Part shown: positions 23,101-34,833 of the stretch, piece after piece
How the letters are laid out: every line of letters starts with the position of its first letter
Numbering within the stretch: the first letter of the stretch is position 1
Origin: Litomosoides sigmodontis
Taxonomy: Eukaryota > Nematoda > Chromadorea > Rhabditida > Onchocercidae
Reading direction: 5' to 3'
DNA length: 64,000 nucleotides
Assembly: GCA_963070105.1 (NCBI GenBank)
Contig: OY718804.1
Location: forward strand, 6,223,317 to 6,287,316
Made by a program: the position numbers and the translations under genes
Notes under the pieces: generated by a model
Database searches by the model: none
What the model saw: the letters and a program-made list of their open reading frames with translations, nothing else
What the model was told of the DNA's origin: nothing

Positions 23101-23837
23101 TTCAAATTTAGAGAAACGCTTTGCTAAAAAATAGACAGTTGAAGTTTTGATTTGTAAATTTTCCGAAAATTCACGAATTGCTTTGTTCGAAGAGATGTCG
23201 GAAGTTGTCATAAACATAATACAACTGACCAAAGAGGCTTACGCTAGCAGTGAAGTTGCATTCTCACCTCATCGATCGTCAACTGATATTCCGAAACTGA
23301 AATTTGGTTTCTAATTTGCACTTTCTTTATCAATCTACTACAATACAATATCTTACAATTCAATTCAGAAATCTTTTTCCATCCTATTCCATTGCTAACT
23401 TCCAACTTTCTCTTTATTATTCCGTCTTCCGTGATACACAAGCGTGAAATTTCACGTGACGTAATAAATTTAAATGGTAGAAATGCCGAATTAAACGATA
23501 CGATATGGATGGATTAAAGTGTAGGAAGAATGTGGAAAAAATGATGAGAGGAAGAAATGTACCGTTGGAATGAGTGAGTGTACAGCACGCGCTCCCTTCT
23601 TCCCATCTTAGCCGACTAGACTTTCCCTGCCCTTTTAAGCCTGGTTTATAGTCGTAGTAGTTACCATTCCCTTCCACCCCTTATTTGATTGACCTTATGC
23701 AATTGTTGTCATAAACTTTACGAGCTATCCTCACCTCCTCTTATCCACCGCCGGCTAACAGGACGAACGGTCATTGCTTATGCAACAACAGCAATAGCCG
23801 TACCAGCAAGCAACTGAAGCAGAAATGCTCCTTCAGC

Positions 23838-23873
23838 AACACCACCACCATCAGCACCACCGCCACCACCACC

Positions 23874-23922
<49 letters not shown>

Positions 23923-23948
23923 TCCATCATCATCATCATCATCATCAT
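23838..23948 (+). repeat. Compound (CAC)n/(CAT)n trinucleotide repeat with coding potential
   Basis: CAG/CAC-rich stretch passing into about 16 CAT/ATC units, preceded by CAACAACAGCAA and an AACAG acceptor-like site ending at 23761. Downstream of that site one frame is open from 23715 through to the stop at 24054, encoding Thr-, Ile-, His- and Ser-homopolymer runs. The frame giving poly-Gln/poly-His has an in-frame TAG at 23795-23797, and a third gives poly-Pro/poly-Ser. It is either a plain microsatellite or a low-complexity exon, for example from the activation domain of the downstream nhr-6. The frame cannot be decided from sequence. Confidence 0.6.
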
Positions 23949-26900
23949 AATTCATCATCATCGCCATCCTCATCACTATACGATCAGTTACAAAAATGTA
24001 GCATACTGTATAAGGCTGAACAAACGTTTGTATTTGCTGGCTTCATTTTAATTTAATTTTATCGTTCAATTACAACGCTATGTTATTAGAACAGAGCAGA
24101 AATCCATTAGAGTATTCATAGCCATAAATGCTTAAAACTTTCAATTAATTTTATTTGCATATTTTTTCTTTGATTAAAAAAAATTTTACTTTGTCGATAA
24201 AATAAGTGTGAAATTTTTTTCTGCTTTTTTTGCACATAAAAGATTGCCTTTTAATTTTTTGAAAAATAATCTTGGATAAAAATTAAAAAAAATAATTTCA
24301 TGATTTAGAGACAGCATTCTGAATTTTTTGCATAAATTTCAATCGAGAGCTGTCACAGCTCGTCCTTATCGAAGTAATATTGTTAAGCATTTTCATACCT
24401 TTTTAATGATTAAAAAGAATCCATTGTTGAACTTGCAACTTTATTTTACGGAGTAGTTTACGGGAGGTAAACTGATAAATTTCCTGATATGTTGGAAATT
24501 TGAATTTGTCATAGATGTGTTTCAAAACGAGGAATTGACGAGGAGGAATTGATGTCAAAAACTGATCTGTCATAGTGAGAATGAATTTCTAGAAGGAAAA
24601 GAGTGCACCATCCATTGTCATTCGTTTTCTTGTTTGACCTTTGTGGAAGGAACTCTCAGTCCATTGGTGAGTGCAAGGCACTTGGAACCTGTACAACAGT
24701 ATTTGGTACTTCTCTGCTACAACACCCCATTTCTCCACCCTATCGTTGAATACGGTACGGTAGCGTTGCAGTCAAATCTTATTAAATGCAAATTGATTAT
24801 CATTTCCTCCTGCTTGATATACTTTCACATTGCTATTTTACGGTTGTGTCTTCCATTCTTTCGCCAACATCGTTTTCCTTTCGTTTTCCAATTCGATGCT
24901 TTTCTTGCATCATTCTGTTTCGCATGAAATTGGTACACAAATAACTTTACGCCTTTCAGTAGAATGTGAATTTGTTACGCTACGTGTGATGAATTAGCAA
25001 AAATTACGCCTGAAAATTGGTCAAACTTTCAAACAGTATACTGTTAAATTAACATATGGTTAAGTTGTAAAATTTTATAATTTATTTTTAAATTATTTCA
25101 AAATAGATTCAATCATTTTAATATGAGTCTTATACTTTGAAAATCAATTTATGCTGTACAACAAGGTATGGGGTGTTCAAAAAACTGTCAAATTTTCAAA
25201 TCAATACTTTGGAAGAGAGAAGTTAGCTTGAAGTTATTTACCGTATGTCAAAAAATTTTTTGATTGGTTGCTCTTTTCATTGTAAAAAAGTTAGAGTGCA
25301 AAAATTGATCTGATCGTTGAATTCGGTAAAATCGGCGAGAATCTTTGCATTTTTCACAGAAAAGTTAACGTCTCTCCGTACCCTCTCTTACATCCATAAA
25401 ATTTGATGGTTTTAATTACATTGCTTGCTCTCATAAACATAAAATGACGAAAAATTTGCTGTAAACTGAGCAGTCTGAAAGGATTTTGTTGAAAATTATG
25501 GCGAAATGTTAAGGAAAAATTGATTGCAATTAATTCCGCGATGCTCTGCTTTTCTACTTATTTTGCAGGAATTTTTCCAAAGTTTCATTTAGGATCAGTG
25601 GCAAGCAAAAGGCATCGATAATTAGTAATAACCAATTATTTAAACAATTTTCGGAAAAGAATTCGTCTACTGAATATGTTCGATGTATCAGTAAGTGATT
25701 GCTGTCCGATTAAATAAAGTAAATTTTTATCATCAATTATTTGAGATTTAAATTTTACGAATAGTGCTTGTTCGACTGACCCATTTTAATTTCTACATCT
25801 AGTTTTTACGTCTACCGCAATGATTATATACCGTTTCCCGAAATGCACTCTCTAGCCAAGGAATGAATTTAAATTGATCATTAGGCGATCAATGCGGAGG
25901 GTCTTCTTCCTTAGTGAATTTGGTGTGAAGTGCCTAGCCGTACCTATCTACCTTTTATCAGTGTGAGAGGCATACGCCATGTGTCAAATCAGTTTCGGAA
26001 TTCTGATATTATCATATACCAGCAATATTCGTGAGTAACCGCGAACCGATAGCTCTATCAATTTCTAGGATAGCAATGTTCTGTAATAATTTACTCCTTT
26101 GAATTTCCATTTGTTATTATTCTCGTTGTACGTCTGAATTTCGCTCTTCTTTAGTTCGACACTCAGTTCATTTGGAAAGTTACGGTCTATTTTTATGCAA
26201 AAATTCAAACGATAGTTGTAAGAAAAAAATTTTTGCAAATGGACTTATTACTTTTTTGTGGTAAAAAGTTTGCTTGCAACGGTGGCAACGATCATACGTG
26301 AGAAAAATATACTTTGACTTAGTAAATCGTTGGAGTACGACCAGCGTACGTTAAATAGTCACTTCTTCGCACACCGATAATTAACAATTTTACTGTCCTA
26401 AAGAAATGGCCGTTTCAGTTTTTGTTTCAATATTTTGCTAATTCCATATTTGTTCGTTTTTTTTTGATAAGGCACGACCGGACGTATTCTCGGACGTTTG
26501 CTAAGTGAATGCTGAGCATGTGAACGCACCTATAGTTGCAGCTAAAAACTTAGATAATAGGTAATTCAAGCTAACTGGTAGCATAACAAAACGATTTGTT
26601 ACTTAAACGTTCATTACTTTCATTCCTAACTTTCTACAGATAGTTGTGGCACAAGTGGAGTAGTTGCATTATTGTCTAACATTTCTTTGACTTTTCATTT
26701 CAATTGCAAAATTAGTTACAATTTAATTTCAAACAAAACAATACTCTCTTTTCCTTCGCGACTAAACATGGATTTCACACCTTCGTTTCAGTCATAAATC
26801 TTTCGAAGCTAACCTGCGAAGCTAGCAATTTTTTCTTACAATTTTTTTCTGCTATTGTATAGCTTCAGTCCCTCATGTGTTACTGGATTGTACCCCAAAA

Positions 26901-28029
26901 ATCGGACACATTGTCTATTCATGTCTATTAGTCATTAATGAAAGGTAATGAAAAAAAGGCAGGGAAAGAGTTTGAAGGTGCAAAGCTAATGGGTAAATAG
27001 CCCGAGAGGATCCTATCTCCAAAAATTATAGGTTAGAGGAAAGAGGAGGAAGAAGCTTGTGCGGTGAGTGATGAACAAGCTTACCCGTCCTATCACTTAT
27101 TGTTCATAGGGAGCAATTAGTCATTCCGATAGGTTTTTCACATAAAAAAAAATATACATATTATGGGCGAAGGGGATAGCTGGCCAGATATGCGCCACAC
27201 GTCTTTCTTCCAATCTTAATTTTAATAAAAATGTTGTAGGAAGCGAAGCACAACGCTTCTACTATTTCGCAGAAAAAAAGAAATGAGATGCTTTTTTTTG
27301 CAGAGGTCTGATGGAAATGTGTTCACACAGAAATTGATTTGCTGAACTTAGATTTTACTAAATTACTCGCCTTGAGTTAGTCAGCTTTAAAGTACAACTG
27401 TTATGCCAAAAGTTAATGATGTCACTTTGTATCGCACAAACTTGTGCTGCTCGAGGAGCGTGCGTCTTCATGAAGGATGAATGCTAATTAAATCGACGCT
27501 GCTTGCTTGGTGCAAAACTGGCAAATACACGAATTACACTTGGAAATATTGCGAGCGGCAAACTTTTCACTATTTTGAATGAATTATTATCAACGGAAAG
27601 TGGTTCAATACAATGTTGAAATTTGAAGTTTCATCGCTTTTTTTCGCCGTCGCTGTCGTCAACTTCTGGCAACAGTGCCGGAAGTGAATGGATGGAAATG
27701 GAAGCTGTCGGAGAGCTTAATTAAAGAGTATTGTATGAGTGGGCGACGTTGATAGCTTCCACAGAAGCACTGCTGCGAAGTGGAAGCACACCGTTTTTTC
27801 CCTTCTCCAATCCTAGCAGCATAGTTGTTCGTTTTTCCTCAACGACAACGACAGGTATGGCTTTGCCCCTACGCCTTTGTGGTTTGCTGTAAGCCTCAAT
27901 GTATCGCTTACTTTTTCTTAATAATTCAATAACTTTCGATTTCAATGGAAGAAAAAACATTGATATTTACACAGCGAAATCTGACACATTGAGATTGTAT
28001 AGTAACGAGCGCTTAATGAGGCAACTGAC

Positions 28030-28031
<2 letters not shown>

Positions 28032-28068
<37 letters not shown>
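28032..28068. repeat. (GT)n dinucleotide microsatellite
   Basis: Eighteen or so uninterrupted GT units, with imperfect continuation to about 28087. Confidence 0.95.
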
Positions 28069-30179
28069 TGTGTGTTTCTGTGCGTGTCGTTACTGTTAAT
28101 TTTAATTGAGTAATTTTTATCAAAAATAAAATAGGTTCAGTTGCTAGAGGTAATGGCGGGCCGAGAGTTATTAGAACACAAATTGCTCTTGAAGATCTCT
28201 TTACTGCAAGAAAGAAAACGGTGAATTGTAAGTGGTACCACAATCATCGTGATGTAAAGATGAAGTCTGTGTGTGGCACTGTGGTTTGAATAGCTCATAG
28301 CGGCGTGGGAGATGGTGCAGTAGTTCGAGTCACGCCTTTCCAGGTCATCTTATTTCACTACCTCTAAATGACGTGATTAGTGAAGGAGCAAATCCTTCCC
28401 TTTTAGTAATTTCATTCGAACGACAATCAATGCATGCACATGGCAGTACAGTTGAAACAAGAAAAGTTCGCAAAAAAACTTTTGCAGTGAGTTCAATGTA
28501 TTCGTTTAGGAGGAAAATTGCTACATTTAAAGTTTTCGAAATTGGAAAAATATGCATTTTAGCATGCGACACTGCTCTGTTTTAATTTATCGAAAGGGAT
28601 GGAAATGAAGTGAGTCTGTTCTTTGTATTGCCATAAATACAAAATAACTTTCGTCCTGCAAGGCAATGCTCATTTCTTTCATTAAATTAATTGCGAGGAA
28701 ACCGTTGGATTTTGCTTAAGCATAGTTATTGTTCAAAATTTCCGTGTGCAATGTCAAAACTTTCTTCCATTGCTTTATCACTTCAATTTAACTTTCTGAA
28801 CTTTAATTTCAATTTCACGTTCAACTTCCTTTTTTCCTTTCTCAGTGACGGAAGCCAAAGTCGTTTCTCAGATTTATTAACTTACCGAAGTTAATTTAAT
28901 AATTATTAAGCTTTTGAATCAAATAAACGAAGACGTATTGGCATCATTCCGTACATTAATTTGTTTTAAATGTGCTTTTGTTCTTTGTGCCATTAAAAAG
29001 AGACGACCGCTTCGAAGTAAATATGTTAATCACCGCATGTGAAAGCAAACCACTTTCCACCAACAATTTTATATGACGCATTTCAATTATTGATTGTTTT
29101 AGCATAAGTAATAAGAGGTATAGCAGAGTCTCGGACATCTAGATTTAAATTAAGTATAACAATGAAGTATCTAAATTTTAGTATAACAATAAAATTCAAT
29201 TACGCTTGCTTTAAATTTCAAATTTCCGCTTACTTCATCTTTACCCATTTATACTTAAAGGCTTCATTGTTTTTCAGTAATTTGTAATTCCCTGTTAACT
29301 GAGTGAGGGAAGCAATATTTGCACCATATTTTGAATGCTCAGACTTTTATGTTCATCAACAACTTTTTGATTATATTTTTTCCTTTTTAGAATGAAATCT
29401 AATTCAACGATTTTGCTCAATTAATTATTTAATTAGGGTTAATTAATCAGTTAATTGGAGTTGACGAAATGATTGGTTGGAATTGATAATTCTGCCACGT
29501 AATGACGGAATGAGGTTTTGTTACTTTTTGAATTTAACACTTTTTTGTTCAAATAAATCAATTATCAAAGATTTCATACTTGTACATATTTTTCCTTAAT
29601 TTTTGTATCTAAGTGAAGCGAGTGTAATTGAAGCTGGATTGAATCATTTTCTTATGAATTACTTAAATTTAAATCATAACTAATAACTGCAAGACTCTGT
29701 TCAAATACAGCGATTGGAATAAATTTCCAGTAAACGTTGCAAAGCGAAAAAACTTAGTGGCAATCAGTCAGTAAAACCTAAAATTTCGAAAATGAATTCA
29801 TTTAATTGTTTTCAGTGAAAGAGTGCAAGTTTGCATTTAGACAATTCAAACATTACTTTCCATAACTTTCACTTCCTGACCTCCTGAAATGTCTATGTGA
29901 GGAAGAATGGATGAGATCAGTTTCAGACCTTCTTCACCGCCAATGAAAGTAGTGCCCTCACCGTGCAATGAAAGGAAATGTCTTCATCAGAACACAGTAA
30001 GACTAGAAATAGGTTATCGATCGATGGACGTATCATCCGGTGAAGAAAGCAATGAATGTATTTGAAATCCTTATCATACTGTGCTTGTAGATCGGTTTTT
30101 CGTCTGAAATTTATTTACGTCCTTTTTCAACAATTCTGAGCAGAGCTGCAACCACTAAGGATGATCAGAAATCATATTT

Positions 30180-30210
30180 AATTGTGAATTGCTGACAGCA
30201 ATTCACAATT
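30180..30210. repeat. Perfect 14-bp inverted repeat with 3-base loop
   Basis: Arms of 14 bp (30180-30193 and 30197-30210, AATTGTGAATTGCT and its complement) flank a GAC loop. The core GCTGACAGCA at 30191-30200 is repeated directly at 30211-30220. No T-run or gene adjoins it. It is shorter than a miRNA precursor. Confidence 0.9.
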
Positions 30211-31289
30211 GCTGACAGCAAAACAGTAATTCAACAATTTCCAAATGGTTGACTGTAGCCGTATCTTCGCCGCTTATTAGCAATTTCTAACTTTGAGCAG
30301 CGCAAGAATCCACTGCTTATTGCAGTCTGCTATTGATTGCTTCGCCGGTTAAAGTTAGCAAGAACTATCAGCCGGCTATCTTCAAGTCTAAAATTATCAT
30401 TTCGGTGATATTTGGAGCGGAAGCAGTTTTGCAAGAATCCACGATAGGTCGCTAATTTAATTTTAAAATATTGATTCATTCAACCAACTTTCTTATTGAC
30501 TAATGAAACTAATGAAAAGTAAGAACTTGACGAGTTGAGTAGACAAGAGTGTTACGCTATCAACATGATCTTCACGTCTTGTTTCAGACGTTTCATTATG
30601 AAAGTCACAGCTGTATGTGACTTGATGACTTTTGTTCGAAACTTTTAATAACTTTTACGTCATAGTATTCCTTCTTGCTTGCCATGCAAATGTCATTCAT
30701 ACGCAATCGCGCGGCTGTCGTAGTGATCTTATTGTACGTGAGAATCCTATTAGCTAGGTTAACTTGACTTTCTTACACGGAATGTCATTCTTTTATAGTC
30801 CATCTGCCATCCCGAATTATCCGGGAATTTACGGATAACCGGGAATTTAATTTAGCGCAAAGACTTGCTTGCTTTGAGTGCTAGTGAAAAATTGAGTTGA
30901 ATTTTAGTTTACTAGTTGTGCTCTGTCAACAATAGGATTCCATCATTAACCAGTGCTGTATGCTTGTAGTAAATTAAAATTGAATTCAACTTTTTGCAAT
31001 ACACCATCAATTATTGTAGGAAAATGTTTTGAACTTATAAGCATACCGTAATTCCTCACCTTTTTTTCATGAAAATTTATTTTTGAAATAGAACTTTTAT
31101 AGATTTAGTGGGATAATTCTGTGAAGGATTCTGATTAAAAGAGGCACACACCAAAATTTACCAAAATTTAAGCTTTTTGTCATTAATTATGACAGTTCCG
31201 AAGAAATCTCCGTTGGCGAACAGTTAGATCAACTTATGGGGTATTCTGTTAAACATTAACAAATTATGATTATTCTCAAAACTGTCAAA

Positions 31290-31340
31290 AAGAGAGAGAG
31301 AGAGGAGTGGACGGAGAGAGAGAGGAAGAGAAAGAGAAAT
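31290..31340. repeat. GA-rich purine tract
   Basis: Imperfect GAGAGA-type purine run on the + strand. Simple sequence, no gene. Confidence 0.8.
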
Positions 31341-31936
31341 AGTGATATTAATGATAGAAAAAGTGTAGAAAAGGAGAGCTTAACGCGAAGAGTAAATTAG
31401 GATGTTCGTTGTGAGTGCAAAGGAGAATTGAGGTAAAAGTCTATTTTCAGAGGTTGCGTGCGATCTTGCAAGTAAACTGAACTTCTAGAAACATTAGTGG
31501 AATTACCGAAGTTACATTCAGGAACGTTTGTTCCCGTTGCTACTGAAATCGCATGCCTAAGCTACGTGTAAAGTTAAGCGTGTGGAATCTGCCAATGATG
31601 TCGGAAGCTGTCTTGTAGCAAATGCGATGTTGTGCATTTTGTACAGCAATTGCTGAGTGCTGCATTTGAAATGTGTTCAGAATTTCAGGTCAGATCAGGT
31701 TTTTCATTCAACCAAAATTATTACTGGAAAATGGAAGAAAGTAATTAGCAAATTGTATTCATTTAGTACAACAGTTCTGATCTCAAAAAAAGGCGCTTGT
31801 TGCATAGGAACTCAAAATCAATCGAAATTTTTCTTCATTGCAACTTTTTTTTTAAATCAAAATGATTTTAAAAGTAATTTAGCGCTTGCAAAAAGAAAGT
31901 GAACGCCGTCCTATTTTGTATGAAACAGTGAATAGC

Positions 31937-31971
31937 GTGTGCGTGTGCGTGTGTGTGTGCGTGTGTGTGTG

Positions 31972-32011
<40 letters not shown>
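31937..32011. repeat. Imperfect then perfect (GT)n microsatellite
   Basis: GT/GC-interrupted run of about 40 bases followed by about 19 perfect GT units. Confidence 0.95.
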
Positions 32012-32014
<3 letters not shown>

Positions 32015-34698
32015 GAAAGTGGGATGGAATAGGAGATGCTATGGGCGAAGGAAGAGGAAACAATAAATTTGCTTGCTTCTATAATTGATATTTTGAATGG
32101 AGAGGGTGGGCGCTGTTAGCACTGATGCTAATTGTGGTAGTAAGGAGAGGAGGAGGAGAAAGATAATGGGAGAGAGGTGAGGGGAAGCGAATTAGTTATA
32201 AACATATTCTCACCTGTACTGGGAAGCGTTCCCAATGCCTCCGATGACCGGCTGGATGATAGTAATGAAAAAAGCTTCCCATCTTCAGGAGCTCTTCGGC
32301 TGAATCCGTCCAGCAACCTATTTGCTAATTAACGTTTCCCTAGCTGGAAAGTAAGCTTTAGACTGATAGCATTTTGTTTGCTCGATAATTCAATGAAATC
32401 ATTTGATATTAGTTGCCTCGTTGCTCCCGCATCACGTACGTTTCACGAGACGATTACTGCTGTTTCACGTGCAAAATAATTTCGTTACATTGACCGATCA
32501 GTAGGAGCGGTGAGCAGTGTGTGTTATCTCCCACTTCACTTCGTTTGCAACTTTTTAGCAACACGTTTCATTTCCACTTTCCTTCACTTACTATTTCAAC
32601 ACGAAATTTGAGGATAACTGTTCACCCGATTCTCATCCGATCACTTTAACACGTGTTTGCATGCACCGATACACGTAATGTACGTGTGAAAGGAAAAAAA
32701 GCATGAAACTTTAAGGAAGACAGCACAAAAAAATCTCGCATTGTTTTTATTAAGCGGAAGGATAGGATGATATGACGAGCAGCTTATCGTTTCTTTTCCT
32801 TTTTTTCGCTCACTTCCCACCCATCCATCAGTGGCTCAGCTACGTGTAATAAGTAGTGCTGTACGTGACTGTTACATAGTATGCGTGCTGCATGCATGCA
32901 TTCTTTCAGTGACAGTTTGAGTGCTATGAGATTGCTTCTGGAGGTGTCAAAGACTACCGATCTCACTCATTTCTTTGAATTATCATTTTTCCCACTCCTG
33001 CTCCCCGTTTATTAACCTCCCTCTTCACGTTCGTCTTTTCCAGTGTATTGAAACGTAAATTATTAACATTTTATAATCTCTGAAAAAATTTTCGATTTCT
33101 CAAAAATGTTCTGCTCTTTGCCGTTTCCTCTCAATCTCATTAATTACCATTTAAAAGGATTTATCTGTTTAATTTCCGAGCAAATTACGTGAAATTATTA
33201 ATCTATTCCTCTCTGTCAGAAGACATCATCCGCTCCACCACACGATTTGAGGACGAAGCACAGTTAATACTTAGTTTTTTGCTTTCGCTGATTCTGAGTT
33301 TAAACGAATATCCGAAAAGTGAAAACACTGTTAGAAGGAATGAACCAGCAATGCTGAACTCTTATGCAAAGTGAATTTTACGATGTTACCAGAATTAAAA
33401 AAGCACTTTAATTGGTGGGCCACCAATCTAGCATTTTCGGTCGAAATTTGAAATTACATTTTCTTCTTAGATGAAATTTATATGGTAGAGAAAAAGAAAA
33501 GAAAAAAGAAGCAAGCATACTAACCGAATCCTTGTCCAAATCAAAAACGCTGTATCGGCTAATTGAGAGATGGTAATTCAAACTATCGAAACTTTTGAAA
33601 GGTGCAATTTTAGCAGAAGAAAATTTACAGTCGGAAAGTTAATAATCAATTGGCTTCTGAGCTTTCTTTTCGAAATTAGCACAGTAGCACTGTATTAGCG
33701 TCGGAGAGTAATCAATCGATTGGTTTCGATCATACCAACTGATCCGACGTCCCTGCAAATTCGTCAATTTCTTTTACTGTCGTCGGTTAACCGGTGAGAG
33801 TAAATCAGGCAGGAGCTATCAAGCTATCCATCCGTATTACGTGCTTGCTATTTTTTTTTCATTTTATTTTATGAACTTTTAGCCGTTGCTCACTCACTCA
33901 AAAAGTCAGTCCCTATCAGTTGATTGGTGAAAGGAAACTTACCTGAGAAGTATTCATCGCCGTACTGCCTGTGATAAGACTGATTAATGCCTTAGTCTTA
34001 ACTTAGCACTTAGAGTGATCGCCATGCATTCACAGTCAGATAGGAAACAAATGTGTGATAGCTTCCCTTGTAAAAAACCTCTTCAGAAACGAATAGCACA
34101 ACGCTGGTTTCCGGTCATCAAATATGTTCTCAGTTCGGAGGACTTGTGAATTTCACATACGTAACGTAACAATGGTTGTTAATTGACATTACATTACCTT
34201 CCCTCTTTGCGCGAGAAAAGGATTATTAGGAATGTGTGATCAGTTAAAGGCACTATGTCACCTTACTAGTTCACAGTATTGGCCCCCGCAAGAAACCAAA
34301 TGATCTGATTTACCTGTTGGTGAGACTATCTATCGTAGTCTTAAAGTGCTTTAATAATAATTCAAAAGGCTCGGAATAGTCAAATTTCAAACTTGGAATT
34401 TTATTGCAAAAATGATTTGTGCATTAGCAGTGACTCTTTAGATTAATTTAGCAGTCCATCTTGATGAATTGTTCTCAAACTCGTAGATATGAACCTTCTG
34501 ATATTAATTTAAGTGCGAGAAATTTAGAGGTGAAATGAAATGAAGAACGCGCTTGTTGCAAATGAAATTTTATTATTTTACGTAAATTACTTAGTTATTT
34601 TATTAAATAACTCAAATAATTTATCACTAGTAGACCTCTCATCGATATTTCCGATGCAAAAAAAATACTTAAATTTTTATTCCTTTTCAAGAATGATG

Positions 34699-34738
34699 GA
34701 GAGAGAGCGAGGGAGAGAGAGAGAGAAACAGAGAAAGA
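34699..34738. repeat. (GA)n-type purine tract upstream of nhr-6
   Basis: GAGAGA run with interruptions, about 100 bases before the acceptor of the first recognised nhr-6 exon. The open frame through it is low complexity. Confidence 0.8.
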
Positions 34739-34833
34739 AGGGCGATGTCTTTTTGCCCCCAATTTTGATTCCTAATTGGTGTCAAAATTCATCAAATCCT
34801 AGTTTTTAATGCAGATTTTTAACGCGTTTTCAG

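Larger units (their letters stand above)
17199..34833. other. Long gene-poor region between ckk-1 and nhr-6
   Basis: About 17.6 kb without a convincing conserved exon on either strand. It contains GT, GA and CAC/CAT microsatellites, T-rich runs around 20640-20960, a perfect hairpin at 30180-30210 and scattered short frames of no recognised family. Because the first recognised nhr-6 exon begins at an acceptor, an upstream start exon must exist. Large regulatory regions and long 5' introns are common for NR4A genes, so much of this may be nhr-6 5' intron and control DNA (inference). Confidence 0.5.

Noticed and set aside
24634..24927. 97-codon frame on the + strand
   Set aside because: Hydrophobic, AT-driven composition with no family signature or splice context.
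28303..28337. GGCGTG...CACGCC with GTTCGAGTC
   Set aside because: Short hairpin only; too short for a tRNA and no anticodon arm.
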